A program made the position numbers and the translations under genes. This document shows positions 37,535-47,607 of a DNA stretch of 64,000 bases, one piece after another. Every line of letters begins with the position of its first letter. Positions within the stretch are counted from its first letter, which is position 1. Under the pieces are notes generated by a model. It made no database searches, was not told where the DNA came from, and worked only from the letters and a program-made list of their open reading frames with translations. The stretch comes from Pantoea wallisii (lineage in GTDB: Bacteria; Pseudomonadota; Gammaproteobacteria; Enterobacterales; Enterobacteriaceae): assembly GCF_002095485.1 (NCBI RefSeq), contig NZ_MLFS01000003.1, positions 62,001 through 126,000 of the forward strand, written 5' to 3'.

Positions 37535-40150
37535 TTATGCGTTCAGCGCTTTGGTGATCTTCTCATACAGATCGCCCGAGAGCTTATCCAGCCCTTGCAG
37601 CGCCTCCAGCGCCTGGCGCATCAACGCCTGACGTTCAGCATCGTAACGCTTCAGACGAATTAACGGCTCGATCATTCGCGCTGCCACCTGCGGATTGCGG
37701 GTATTCAGATCGGTCAGCATCTCCACGAGGAACTGATAACCGCTGCCATCTTTGGCGTGGAACGCCGCCGGATTGCCCGCCGCAAACGCACCAATCAGTG
37801 AACGGATACGGTTTGGGTTGCTCATGGTAAAGGAGCGATGGGTCAGCAGTTTACGTACGTTGCTCAGCACATCCGGCGCCGGGCTGGTGGCCTGTAGCGC
37901 AAACCATTTGTCCATCACCAGTCCATCCTGGTGCCAGCGATCGTCGTACGCCGCCAGCAGCGCTTCCCGGCACGGCAGCTGCGCCGCTACCGCTGCCGAG
38001 AGCGCCGCCAGCGCATCGGTCATGTTGTTGGCGGCGTGATACTGCGCCTGCACCAGCTTATCGGCCTGCGCCACATCGCCAAATGCCAGATAACTCAGAC
38101 AGACGTTTTTCAGTGCGCGCTTACCGATTTCAGCATGCTCAACCTTGTACTCATCACGCTGGTTCGCCAGCCAGAGCGCATAGAACTCATCGCTGAGCTC
38201 CTTCGCCAGCGTACGCACCAGCGCATCACGCACCGCTGCAATCGCCTGGGGATCGATGATCTCAAACAGCTCGGCGATCTCATTTTCAGAGGGCAGCGTC
38301 AGGATCAGCGCCATCAGCGCCGGATCGCCCTGCTCATCCAGCAGAATCGCCCGGAACGCATCGGCCACATGTAACGGCAGCGATAACGGCTGCCCCTGCT
38401 GATGGCGCGCCACATTCAGACGAATGTAGGTTGCCAGCAGACTCTGGGCGGCATCCCAGCGCGAGAATTCATTACGGGCATGGCGCATCAGGAAGGTGAG
38501 CTGCGCATCGCTCCATTTGTAATCCAGCTTCACGGGCGCAGAAAACTCACGCAGCAGTGACGGCACGGGCTGGAAATAGACGTTATCGAAGATAAAGGTC
38601 TGGAACTCCTCCGTTACGTTGAGCACGTGGTGCACCGGGTGACCATTATGCTGTAGCGGAATGACCTTGCCTTCATTGTCATACAGCTCAATATCCAGCG
38701 GAATATGCAGCGGCAGCTTCTCTCGCTGTCCGGTGGTCGGCGGCGTGTGCTGGGTAACGTGCAGCGTGTACTGCTCCAGCTCCGGGTTGTAATCGTCACG
38801 CACCGACAGCACTGGTGTACCGGCCTGGCTGTACCAGCGGCGGAACTGCGACAGATCAACATTGGAGGCATCTTCCATCGCCTGCACGAAGTCGTCGCAG
38901 GTGGCCGCGCTGCCGTCGTGGCGTTCAAAGTAGAGCTGCATACCTTTCTGGAAATTCTCTTCGCCCAGCAGCGTGTGCAGCATGCGAATCACTTCAGATC
39001 CCTTCTCATACACCGTCAGGGTGTAGAAGTTGTTCATCTCGATCACCTGATCGGGACGAATCGGATGCGCCATTGGGCTGGCGTCTTCGGCAAACTGCGC
39101 GCCACGCATCACGCGCACATTATCAATGCGGTTTACCGCACGCGAACCGAGATCGGAGCTGAACTCCTGATCGCGGAATACCGTCAGCCCCTCTTTCAGG
39201 CTGAGCTGGAACCAGTCACGGCAAGTCACACGGTTGCCGGTCCAGTTGTGGAAATATTCGTGGCCGATCACCGCTTCAATGCCGAGATAATCTTTGTCGG
39301 TTGCAGTTTCCGCTTTTGCCAGCACATATTTGGAGTTAAAGACGTTCAGGCCTTTGTTCTCCATGGCGCCCATGTTGAAGAAGTCCACGGCAACGATCAT
39401 GAAGATGTCGAGATCGTACTCCAGGCCAAACCGCTCCTCATCCCACTTCATACTGGCTTTCAGTGACGTCATGGCCCAGTCGGCGCGATCCAGATTGCCG
39501 CGATCGACAAAGATCTCCAGCGCCACATCACGGCCGGAGCGGGTGGTAAAGCTATCGCGCAGCACGTCAAAATCACCCGCCACCAGCGCAAACAGGTAGC
39601 ACGGTTTCGGGAAGGGATCCTGCCATTTCACCCAGTGACGGCCATCCTCGTGGCGGCCACTCTCCAGCTTGTTGCCGTTAGAGAGCAGGAACGGGTACTT
39701 CGCCGCATCGGCGAAAATTGTGGTGGTGAAGCGCGCCAGAACATCCGGACGATCAAGGTACCAGGTAATGTGGCGGAAACCTTCGGCTTCACACTGGGTG
39801 CACAGTGCATCACCCGATTTATACAGCCCTTCCAGCGCAGTATTCTTATCCGGCTGAATCGCGTTAACGATGGTCAGCGTAAAGTTATCCGGCAGTTGGC
39901 TAATCACCAGCGCGCCCGGCTCCTCACGGTAGTGCGGCCACGGGCTGCCATCCACCGCCAGCGAGATCAGCGTAAGATCTTCCCCGTCCAGACGCAGTTC
40001 AGCATCCGCCGCGCCCAGGCGCTTAACCTGGCTGACGGCGGTCACGCGCGTGTTCGCCGCGTCCAGATCAAAAGTCAGGTCAATATCAGTAATGGTGAAG
40101 TCCGGCGCACGGTAGTCGTGGCGATATTTAATTTGCGGCTGTTGCGTCAT
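37535..40150 (-). CDS. pepN: Aminopeptidase N
   Basis: The 871-aa M1 metallopeptidase has the substrate-binding GAMEN motif (NMGAMENKGLN) and the zinc site HEYFH followed by the glutamate in LKEGLTVF, about 18 residues on. PepN is the main broad-specificity aminopeptidase in the cytoplasm and completes degradation of peptides made by ATP-dependent proteases. Length is one residue more than in E. coli. It is convergent with the ssu operon and divergent from pncB. Confidence 0.98.
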   Translation of the reverse strand: MTQQPQIKYRHDYRAPDFTITDIDLTFDLDAANTRVTAVSQVKRLGAADAELRLDGEDLTLISLAVDGSPWPHYREEPGALVISQLPDNFTLTIVNAIQPDKNTALEGLYKSGDALCTQCEAEGFRHITWYLDRPDVLARFTTTIFADAAKYPFLLSNGNKLESGRHEDGRHWVKWQDPFPKPCYLFALVAGDFDVLRDSFTTRSGRDVALEIFVDRGNLDRADWAMTSLKASMKWDEERFGLEYDLDIFMIVAVDFFNMGAMENKGLNVFNSKYVLAKAETATDKDYLGIEAVIGHEYFHNWTGNRVTCRDWFQLSLKEGLTVFRDQEFSSDLGSRAVNRIDNVRVMRGAQFAEDASPMAHPIRPDQVIEMNNFYTLTVYEKGSEVIRMLHTLLGEENFQKGMQLYFERHDGSAATCDDFVQAMEDASNVDLSQFRRWYSQAGTPVLSVRDDYNPELEQYTLHVTQHTPPTTGQREKLPLHIPLDIELYDNEGKVIPLQHNGHPVHHVLNVTEEFQTFIFDNVYFQPVPSLLREFSAPVKLDYKWSDAQLTFLMRHARNEFSRWDAAQSLLATYIRLNVARHQQGQPLSLPLHVADAFRAILLDEQGDPALMALILTLPSENEIAELFEIIDPQAIAAVRDALVRTLAKELSDEFYALWLANQRDEYKVEHAEIGKRALKNVCLSYLAFGDVAQADKLVQAQYHAANNMTDALAALSAAVAAQLPCREALLAAYDDRWHQDGLVMDKWFALQATSPAPDVLSNVRKLLTHRSFTMSNPNRIRSLIGAFAAGNPAAFHAKDGSGYQFLVEMLTDLNTRNPQVAARMIEPLIRLKRYDAERQALMRQALEALQGLDKLSGDLYEKITKALNA

Positions 40151-40395
40151 AAATCCTTCTCGCAGGGTTAACAGGTTGAACCCTCAAAGTCTAAGCGGGT
40201 TGCGCTTTGGTTGCCACGCACAATGCGTGCGTTGCGCCTGAAGTCTACAATTTATTAACAATGGCACAAATGACCCTCGACCCGCTACCCGCAATTATGG
40301 TGTGATCGCGGTCATTACTGTTTTATACTCCTGCGTCTTTATGACTTTGTTGAACACCGGGCTCTGCTCCGCGGAAGAGGATGCTGAAACGCACC

Positions 40396-41601
40396 ATGAC
40401 TGGACACGCTTCCCCGATTTTGACCACGCTGCTTGATACCGATGCGTACAAGCTTCACATGCAGCAGGCCGTTTATCATCGTTATTACGATGTCCCGGTT
40501 ACGGCAGAGTTTCGCTGCCGCAGCGATGAGCTGCTCGGCCAGTATGCCGACGAAATTCGTGCACAGATCGCGATGCTGCGCGACCTCACCCTGAGCGATG
40601 ACGAATACACCTATCTCAGCGGCTTACCCTTTTTCCAGGCCGATTACCTTAGCTGGCTGCGGCAGTTCCGCTATGACCCTTCACAGGTTGACGTACGCAA
40701 CGAGCAGGGGCATCTGCGCATTCAGATCGCGGGCCCATGGCGTGAAGTGATCTTATGGGAGGTACCGCTGCTGGCGCTGATCAGTGAAGTGGTGCATCGC
40801 CACCGTACGCCTGAACTGGGTGTTGAACAGGCCGTTGCCCATCTGCAGCACAAGCTGGTGAACTTCCGTGAACAGGTGGGCGATCTGGATATGTCGCGCT
40901 TCCAGCTCATGGATTTTGGTACCCGCCGCCGATACTCTCAGGCGGTACAGGAGGGGATCGTCAGTACGCTGAAAAGCGCGTTCCCCTGGCTGGTGGGTAG
41001 CAGCAACTACGATCTGGCTCGCCGTTTACAGCTTAATCCGGTGGGCACGCAGGCGCATGAGTGGTTCCAGGCGCACCAGCAGATCAGCCCGGTGCTGGCG
41101 AACAGCCAGCGCGCAGCGCTACAATCCTGGCTGGACGAGTATAACGGCCAGCTTGGTATCGCCCTGACCGACTGCATCACCATGGATGCGTTTCTGCGCG
41201 ATTTCGGTCCGGGCTTCGCGCACCGTTATCAGGGGCTGCGCCATGATTCGGGCGATCCGGTTGAGTGGGGTGAAAAAGCCATTGCGCACTATCAGCGTCT
41301 CGACATCGATCCGAACAGTAAAACGCTGGTCTTCTCCGATAATCTCAACCTGGATAAAGCGCTGGCGCTGTACCGCCACTTCGGTCAGCGTGCCAATGTG
41401 GTGTTCGGTATCGGTACCCGCCTGACGTGTGATATTCCCGGCGTAACGCCGCTCAATATCGTGATCAAACTGGTGACCTGCAACGGTAAACCGGTGGCAA
41501 AACTCTCCGATAGCCCCGGCAAAACCATCTGCCAGGATAAAGCCTTTGTACGCGCCCTGCGCAAAGCCTTCGATCTGCCGCTGGTCAAACGCGCCAGCTG
41601 A
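40396..41601 (+). CDS. pncB: Nicotinate phosphoribosyltransferase
   Basis: The 401-aa enzyme contains [20 protein letters not shown] near the start, [19 protein letters not shown] and the phosphorylated-histidine region [20 protein letters not shown]. It makes nicotinate mononucleotide from nicotinate in NAD salvage. The start MTGHASP at 40396 gives the E. coli length; ATG 40381 five codons earlier is an alternative, with GGAAG nearby. A TATACT box at 40324-40329 may be the -10 element. In E. coli it is repressed by NadR; I do not see a convincing box. Confidence 0.95.
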   Translation: MTGHASPILTTLLDTDAYKLHMQQAVYHRYYDVPVTAEFRCRSDELLGQYADEIRAQIAMLRDLTLSDDEYTYLSGLPFFQADYLSWLRQFRYDPSQVDVRNEQGHLRIQIAGPWREVILWEVPLLALISEVVHRHRTPELGVEQAVAHLQHKLVNFREQVGDLDMSRFQLMDFGTRRRYSQAVQEGIVSTLKSAFPWLVGSSNYDLARRLQLNPVGTQAHEWFQAHQQISPVLANSQRAALQSWLDEYNGQLGIALTDCITMDAFLRDFGPGFAHRYQGLRHDSGDPVEWGEKAIAHYQRLDIDPNSKTLVFSDNLNLDKALALYRHFGQRANVVFGIGTRLTCDIPGVTPLNIVIKLVTCNGKPVAKLSDSPGKTICQDKAFVRALRKAFDLPLVKRAS

Positions 41602-41743
41602 CATAAGCAGCAGGGTGCGTGCGCCCTGCTCCTCTCTGATAAAAACTCCCAATTTTGCTTGTTTCCTTGTGGCTCGCAAGTAACATAGCAAAACCCCGGA
41701 ATGGGGCTTAATTAACTCCTTTCATCTATATAGCGAGAAATTT

Positions 41744-43144
41744 ATGAGCGTAGTGCCTGTAGCGGATGTACTGCACGGCCGTGTCGCGGTTGACAGTGAA
41801 GTCACCGTACGTGGTTGGGTGCGTACCCGAAGAGATTCCAAAGCCGGTCTTTCCTTTATCGCCGTTTATGACGGTTCCTGCTTTAATCCCGTTCAGGCCG
41901 TCGTCAATAATTCTCTGAATAATTATCAGGATGAAGTGCTGCGCCTGACCACCGGTTGCTCCGTAATTATCACCGGTAAAGTGGTGGAATCGCCGGGCGA
42001 AGGCCAGGCGTTCGAGCTGCAGGCAACCCGCGTTGAGGTGACCGGCTGGGTAGACGATCCGGATACCTACCCGATGGCGGCGAAACGTCACAGCATCGAA
42101 TATCTGCGCGAAGTGGCTCACCTGCGTCCGCGCACCAACCTGGTTGGCGCCGTGGCGCGCGTTCGCCATACGCTGGCGCAGGCGCTGCATCGCTTCTTCC
42201 ATGAAAACGGCTATTTTTGGGTTTCAACACCGCTGATCACCGCTTCCGATACCGAAGGTGCGGGCGAGATGTTCCGCGTCTCCACCCTGGATCTGGAGAA
42301 CCTGCCGCGCGATCCGCAGGGCAAGATCGATTTTGATAAAGACTTCTTTGGTAAAGAGGCCTTCCTGACCGTTTCTGGTCAGTTGAATGCTGAAACCTAC
42401 GCCTGTGCACTGTCAAAAGTGTATACCTTCGGCCCCACCTTCCGTGCCGAAAACTCCAATACCAGTCGCCATCTGGCGGAGTTCTGGATGCTGGAGCCGG
42501 AAGTGGCCTTCGCCACGCTGGATGACGCTGCGGCGCTGGCAGAAGCCATGCTGAAGTATGTGTTTAAAGCGGTGCTGGAAGAGCGTGCCGACGATATGGC
42601 GTTCTTCGCTGAACGCGTAGACAAAGAGGCGATTGCCCGCCTGGAGCGCTTCGTCACCACCGACTTCGCGCAGGTAGATTACACCGACGCGGTTGATATT
42701 CTGCTGAAGAGCGGTCAAAGCTTCGAGAACCCGGTCTCCTGGGGCGTGGATCTCTCCTCTGAGCATGAACGCTATCTTGCCGAGCAGCACTTCAAAGCGC
42801 CGGTCGTGGTGAAAAACTACCCGAAAGACATCAAAGCGTTTTACATGCGTATGAACGACGATGGCAAAACCGTGGCAGCGATGGACGTTCTGGCGCCGGG
42901 CATCGGTGAAATCATCGGGGGCTCACAGCGTGAAGAGCGTCTGGATGTTCTGGATGCGCGCCTGGCAGAGATGGGGCTGAATAAAGAGGATTACTGGTGG
43001 TATCGCGATCTGCGTCGCTATGGCACCGTTCCGCATTCGGGCTTCGGTTTAGGTTTCGAACGATTAATCGCCTATGTCACCGGCGTACAAAATGTAAGAG
43101 ACGTTATCCCGTTCCCACGCACCCCACGCAACGCGAATTTCTGA
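41744..43144 (+). CDS. asnS: Asparaginyl-tRNA synthetase
   Basis: The 466-aa class IIb synthetase has an N-terminal OB-fold anticodon-binding domain ([20 protein letters not shown]), class II motif 2 ([20 protein letters not shown]) and motif 3 ([15 protein letters not shown]). It charges tRNA-Asn. Length equals E. coli AsnS. It lies between pncB and ompF with its own upstream gap of 142 bp and a terminator after it. Confidence 0.98.
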   Translation: MSVVPVADVLHGRVAVDSEVTVRGWVRTRRDSKAGLSFIAVYDGSCFNPVQAVVNNSLNNYQDEVLRLTTGCSVIITGKVVESPGEGQAFELQATRVEVTGWVDDPDTYPMAAKRHSIEYLREVAHLRPRTNLVGAVARVRHTLAQALHRFFHENGYFWVSTPLITASDTEGAGEMFRVSTLDLENLPRDPQGKIDFDKDFFGKEAFLTVSGQLNAETYACALSKVYTFGPTFRAENSNTSRHLAEFWMLEPEVAFATLDDAAALAEAMLKYVFKAVLEERADDMAFFAERVDKEAIARLERFVTTDFAQVDYTDAVDILLKSGQSFENPVSWGVDLSSEHERYLAEQHFKAPVVVKNYPKDIKAFYMRMNDDGKTVAAMDVLAPGIGEIIGGSQREERLDVLDARLAEMGLNKEDYWWYRDLRRYGTVPHSGFGLGFERLIAYVTGVQNVRDVIPFPRTPRNANF

Positions 43145-43183
43145 TTTAAGCTATTAAATATAAGAAATTCATATATATATCGA

Positions 43184-43207
43184 GGTCGGCACCGCCGGCC
43201 TTTTTTT
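43184..43207 (+). terminator. Intrinsic terminator after asnS
   Basis: GGTCGGC-ACC-GCCGGCC (43184-43200, one G-T pair) is followed by seven T residues. Confidence 0.9.
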
Positions 43208-43247
43208 ATTTTTGTAAATTTTGAGTTCTCTCACAAAGTTCCCGAAA

Positions 43248-43342
43248 TTTTACAAAATGTAATACAATTTTGCTTTTTGATACTCAATTGCGAGAATTGA
43301 ATCATTTTCGGGCTAGAATTAGCAACCCCGTGATGGAAAGAT
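43248..43342 (+). promoter_or_regulatory. ompF promoter with tandem OmpR sites
   Basis: Two adjacent 20-bp repeats (43248-43267 and 43268-43287) share the pattern TTTTnC-n4-TG-n2-A-n2-CAA expected of paired OmpR boxes. AAAGAT (43337-43342) aligns with the E. coli ompF -10 box, and the following GCGTGCAGACAC matches the E. coli start region. An inverted repeat TCAATT/AATTGA (43284-43300) lies between them. Confidence 0.65.
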
Positions 43343-43444
43343 GCGTGCAGACACAGGAGACATCAAACTTCTTTCAAGGTTCCCGTAAAGGTTTCTTGAC
43401 GGCAGTGGCAGATGTCCAAATAACTCCAATGAGGGTAATAAATA

Positions 43445-44554
43445 ATGATGAAGCGCAACATTCTTGCAGTGGTTATCCCTGCTCTGTTAGCTGCAGGTGC
43501 AGCAAACGCAGCAGAAATCTATAACAAAGATGGCAACAAACTGGACCTCTACGGTAAAGTTGATGCGCGTCACACTTTCTCTGATGATGCAGGCAGCGAT
43601 GGCGATGCATCCTATGTGCGTTTCGGCTTCAAGGGTGAAACTCAGATTACTGACCAGCTGACCGGTTACGGCCAGTGGGAATACAACGTGCAGGCTAACG
43701 TTGCTGAATCTCAGGGCACCACAGGTTCTAAAACTCGTCTGGGCTTCGCTGGTCTGAAATTCGGTGATGCAGGCTCCTTCGACTACGGCCGTAACTACGG
43801 CGTACTGTACGACGCAATGGCCTATACCGACCAGCTGCCTGTGTTCGGTGATGATACCCTGTATCAGGACAACGACAACTTCATGACCGGCCGTTCAAAT
43901 GGCCTGGCTACCTACCGCAACAGCAACTTCTTCGGTCTGGTTGATGGCCTGGGCTTCGCTGTTCAGTATCAGGGCAAAAACGAAGGCCGCGGTCCACGCT
44001 ACGACAATGGCGACGGCTGGGGTACCTCTCTGTCCTATGACACTGGCATGGGCATCAGCGCAGTGGGTGCATACTTCAACTCTGACCGTACTGACCAGCA
44101 GGCAACTGATGGCAACGGCGATAAAGCAAGCGCCTACGGTTTCGGTCTGAAATATGACGCGAACAACGTTTACCTGGCAGCCTTCTACGGTGAGTCACGT
44201 AACACTACTCAGTATGGCAACAACGGTACTAACGTAAACGGCGATTTCAACTTCGCTGCTAACAAAGCACAGGCTTTCGAAGTGGTTGCTCAGTACCAGT
44301 TCGACTTCGGTCTGCGTCCATCCATCGCTTACCTGCAGTCTAAAGGCAAGGACCTGAACGCTGTAGGTACCTTCGGCGGCGGCGATGCTGACCTGGTTAA
44401 ATACATCGAAGTGGGTACCTACTACTACTTCAACAAAAACATGTCCACCTATGTTGACTACAAAATCAACCTGCTGGACGACAACGACTTCACCCGCTCT
44501 ACCGGTACTTCTACCGACGACGTGGTTGGCGTTGGCCTGGTTTACCAGTTCTAA
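43445..44554 (+). CDS. ompF: OmpF/OmpC-type general porin
   Basis: The 369-aa precursor has a 22-residue signal peptide ([20 protein letters not shown]), then [20 protein letters not shown], the classic start of the enterobacterial trimeric porins. The 16-stranded barrel ends in [10 protein letters not shown] with the C-terminal Phe needed for BAM. The position between asnS and aspC and the conserved leader (GAGGGTAATAAATAATGATG) identify it as OmpF rather than OmpC. Loop sequences are diverged. It admits small hydrophilic solutes and is controlled by EnvZ/OmpR and in E. coli by MicF. Confidence 0.95.
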   Translation: MMKRNILAVVIPALLAAGAANAAEIYNKDGNKLDLYGKVDARHTFSDDAGSDGDASYVRFGFKGETQITDQLTGYGQWEYNVQANVAESQGTTGSKTRLGFAGLKFGDAGSFDYGRNYGVLYDAMAYTDQLPVFGDDTLYQDNDNFMTGRSNGLATYRNSNFFGLVDGLGFAVQYQGKNEGRGPRYDNGDGWGTSLSYDTGMGISAVGAYFNSDRTDQQATDGNGDKASAYGFGLKYDANNVYLAAFYGESRNTTQYGNNGTNVNGDFNFAANKAQAFEVVAQYQFDFGLRPSIAYLQSKGKDLNAVGTFGGGDADLVKYIEVGTYYYFNKNMSTYVDYKINLLDDNDFTRSTGTSTDDVVGVGLVYQF

Positions 44555-44586
44555 TCTGCCGATTAGATCTGCGTAACACCTCTGAA

Positions 44587-44609
44587 ACGGAGCCTTCGGG
44601 CTCCGTTTT
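44587..44609 (+). terminator. Intrinsic terminator after ompF
   Basis: ACGGAGCC-TTCG-GGCTCCGT is a perfect 8-bp stem with a stable UUCG loop and a TTTT tail. Confidence 0.92.
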
Positions 44610-44754
44610 GCATTTCAGTGATCTGCCTCCCGATTAGCGCCATTACTTTGCACGCGACGGTTATTTCTTTTTTATATCAGCGGTTGGCAAGCGTTGCGTC
44701 TGACGCTAACCTGATAGCTCATTTTGCTAAAGTTCACCCAAACGGAACTGACTC

Positions 44755-45944
44755 ATGTTTGAATCTATCTCTGCCGCACCTGCCGATCCTATTCTGGGAC
44801 TGGCTGACCTGTTTCGCGCCGACGACCGCCCGAATAAAATCAACCTTGGCATTGGTGTTTATAAAGATGAAACCGGCAAAACGCCGGTGCTGACCAGTGT
44901 GAAGAAGGCTGAGCAGTATCTGCTGGAGAACGAAACCACCAAGAACTATCTCAGCATTGATGGTCTCGCTGATTTTGCGCACTGCACTCAGGAATTGTTG
45001 TTTGGTAAAGAGAGCGCGCTGATTAGCGCCGGTCGCGCCTGCACGGCACAGACGCCAGGCGGCACCGGCGCGCTGCGCGTTGCGGCAGATTTCCTGGCTA
45101 ATCAGACCAGCGTAAAACGCGTATGGGTGAGCAATCCAAGCTGGCCGAACCATAACAACGTGTTCAACGCAGCGGGTCTGGAAGTGTGCGATTACCAGTA
45201 CTACAATGCCGCCAGCCATAGCCTGGATTTTGACGGCATGCTCGCTTCACTGCAGGAGGCCAAAGCCGGTGATGTGGTGCTGTTCCACGGCTGCTGCCAT
45301 AACCCAACCGGTATCGATCCCACTGCTGACCAGTGGCAACAGCTGGCGCAGCTGTCGCAGGAGAGAGGCTGGCTGCCGCTGTTTGACTTCGCCTATCAGG
45401 CTTCGCGCGTGGCCTGGATGAGGATGCTGAGGGCCTGCGCATTTTTGCTGCCACGCATCAGGAGCTGATCGTTGCCAGCTCCTACTCGAAAAACTTTGGC
45501 CTGTACAATGAGCGCGTTGGTGCACTGACGCTGGTTGCTGCGAACAGTGAAGTGGCTAAGACCGCGTTCAGCCAGGTGAAATTCAGCATCCGCGCTAACT
45601 ACTCTAACCCGCCATCGCACGGTGCGGCAGTGGTCGCCACGATTCTGGGTAACGATGCGCTGCGGACCATTTGGGTGCAGGAGCTGACCGATATGCGTCA
45701 GCGTATTCAGCGCATGCGCCAGCTGTTTGTGAACACCCTGGCCGAGAAAGGTGCGCAGCAGGACTTCAGCTTCATCATCAAGCAGAACGGTATGTTCTCT
45801 TTCAGCGGCCTGACGAAAGATCAGGTGGTGCGTTTGCGTGAAGAGTTTGGCGTGTACGCGGTGAACTCCGGCCGTGTGAACGTCGCCGGCATGACGCCTG
45901 ACAATATGTCAGCACTGTGCGAAGCGATTGTGGCAGTGCTTTAA
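44755..45944 (+). pseudogene. aspC: Aspartate aminotransferase, interrupted by one frameshift
   Basis: From ATG 44755 codons 1-215 match AspC, including [14 protein letters not shown] and [13 protein letters not shown], and end at DFAYQ. One G is missing at 45399/45400 (CAGGCTTC for CAGGGCTTC). With it the sequence reads [20 protein letters not shown] and then the PLP-lysine motif [15 protein letters not shown] and the intact C-terminus, 396 aa in all. AspC transaminates aspartate and 2-oxoglutarate using PLP. Both halves are perfectly conserved, so this is probably a sequence error. Confidence 0.92.
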
Positions 45945-46006
45945 GCGGCCTCTCGTTTAATTAATTAACGTTGCAACGCCTTTTCGCACTGTAATACGGA
46001 ACGGTC

Positions 46007-46112
46007 AGAGGGGAAATTGAGCAGGCCCGGAACGGCTACACCCGCTTCCCTGCGAGCCCCGGCACACGGCATCCCTGCCGCGTGCCGTCCGGCTTAGCTC
46101 AACATCCCCTCT
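46007..46112. repeat. 106-bp imperfect palindromic element between aspC and gloC
   Basis: The outer arms AGAGGGGAAATTGAGC (46007-46022) and GCTCAACATCCCCTCT (46097-46112) are inverted copies with two differences. Inside are a GCAGG/CCTGC pairing (46021-46025 with 46049-46053) and an 11-bp hairpin GGCACACGGCA-TCCC-TGCCGCGTGCC (46061-46086). Read on the minus strand the hairpin has no mismatch (one G-U pair), so an RNA from gloC could fold it. It may be a small non-autonomous repeat element or a structured 3' untranslated region. I see no second copy in the window. Confidence 0.65.
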
Positions 46113-46201
46113 TCCCCCAGTCCACAGTACCGCTGTGTCAGGTTTTCAGCATCAGCGATGATATAGCCTGAAAGATTGCGGTTTAGCGCCTTTTCCTCTA
46201 T

Positions 46202-46830
46202 TTACTGCAGAAACGGATTACTGATGCGCTCATGGCCGAGGGTAGAGATCGGGCCATGGCCGGGCACAAAGGTCACGTCATCGCCCAGCGGCAGTAAGCG
46301 GGTTTTGATCGCGTTGATCAAATCCTCGTGACTGCCTGCGGGAAATCGGTGCGTCCCACGCCGCCGTTAAAAATCACATCACCTGAAATCAGCAGACGTG
46401 CTGCACGGTCGAAAAAGACAATGTGCCCCGGCGTATGGCCCGGACAGTGCAGGACCTCAAGCGTCACGTTGCCCAGCTGCACAGTTTCACCCGCCTCCAG
46501 CCAGCGATCCGGCGTCAGGGGCGCGCACTCAGGCAAACCAAACATGCGGCTCTGCGTGGGCAAATTATCCAGCCAGAAGGCATCCAGCGGATGCGGCCCG
46601 ACAATCGGCACCTGATAGTGTGCCGCCAGCTCAGCCGCCGCGCCAACGTGATCGAGATGTCCGTGCGTCAGCAGAATCTGCGACGGCGTTAATCCTCGCT
46701 CTGCCAGTACGGCAATAAGGGTGTCCGCATCGCCGCCTGGATCAACCAGCGCGGCTTGCTGAGTTTCGTCGTCCCAGATAACAGAACAGTTCTGAGAGAA
46801 GGCGGTGACCGGAATAATCAGATAATTCAT
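46202..46830 (-). pseudogene. gloC: Hydroxyacylglutathione hydrolase GloC, interrupted by one frameshift
   Basis: From ATG 46830 the first 165 codons match GloC (YcbL), a metallo-beta-lactamase-fold type II glyoxalase: [24 protein letters not shown] (zinc ligands), [12 protein letters not shown] and [17 protein letters not shown]. The frame then breaks at the CC of 46335-46336. A third C (G on the coding strand) gives [20 protein letters not shown], the last ligand motif [15 protein letters not shown] and a stop at 46202, about 209 aa. The enzyme hydrolyses S-lactoylglutathione. The same pathway detoxifies methylglyoxal made by MgsA. Confidence 0.9.
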
Positions 46831-46866
46831 AGCGCTCCATGACCGACACACGCAGCGCTGCCGGTA

Positions 46867-47418
46867 TCAGGACCAGTGCCTTGCAGGCCCGGTATCTATG
46901 TGTACGAAGTTGCTGCGCGGGTAATATCCTACACCACCGGCGCGCATAGATAACGCCGCTTTGCGTACATTGCTCAGCGCAATGCCCTCAATGTGGAAAT
47001 CCATCGCCTGCCCTTTGGTGTGGTAGCTGTGTTTTGCCACGCCAGGACCGGATTCACGCAGCATATTGTTTGTCGCCAGCGTGCGATAGCCCGAGATCAA
47101 CTGAACCGGCTTGCGCGTATTCAGCAGGGTCTGCAGGCGATAAAGCTGATCAAACAGATGCGGATCAATGTTTTTAACCTTGTTGGAGCGGTAATCGCGG
47201 AAGAAGTGGTTTAAACGCGCTAACTCATCCTTGTCATAACTCTTACCATTGAAAAATTCCGTTTTAAGGGTTTCGCCGGTATGCATGTTACTAAGCGTCA
47301 ATATGCGCGGGCGTGAGGTGGAGAGCGAGGCCAGAGCTGAGCCTGGCAGCAGTGACAATCCAGCCGCTGCGCCACCCAGCAGCAATAATCGACGACGGTG
47401 AGAATCAAAATTAGCCAT
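46867..47418 (-). CDS. mepK: Murein endopeptidase MepK (YcbK, M15 family)
   Basis: The 183-aa protein has an N-terminal signal with the Tat-like motif HRRRLLLLGGAAAGLSLL. A DUF882/M15 peptidase domain follows with zinc ligands in SYHTKGQAMDFHIEG and FVHIDTG. In E. coli, MepK cleaves mDap-mDap (3-3) crosslinks, the bonds made by L,D-transpeptidases; ldtD is the next gene upstream on the same strand. Length is normal. Confidence 0.93.
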   Translation of the reverse strand: MANFDSHRRRLLLLGGAAAGLSLLPGSALASLSTSRPRILTLSNMHTGETLKTEFFNGKSYDKDELARLNHFFRDYRSNKVKNIDPHLFDQLYRLQTLLNTRKPVQLISGYRTLATNNMLRESGPGVAKHSYHTKGQAMDFHIEGIALSNVRKAALSMRAGGVGYYPRSNFVHIDTGPARHWS

Positions 47419-47607
47419 GAAGCGGGGTTACCTAATCTAAAGCGATAAAAATTTGAGCAAAAAGCACACAAGGCCGAACAGTACCTGCCGTGAACTGGCC
47501 AGTCAACCCGCGCCACGTCACAGAATGACCAAAACCGGCCTGAAATCAATTTTTCAAGACCGGTCCTGGTATGTTTTACAGAAGGGGTATCGCAACCAAA
47601 TCAACGA

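Noticed and set aside
38705-39466. 253-codon plus-strand frame antisense to pepN
   Set aside because: Covers the HEYFH and GAMEN regions of pepN on the other strand; no features of its own.
40160-40395. NadR box before pncB
   Set aside because: No convincing TGTTTA-N6-TAAACA pattern; only loosely similar T-rich stretches.
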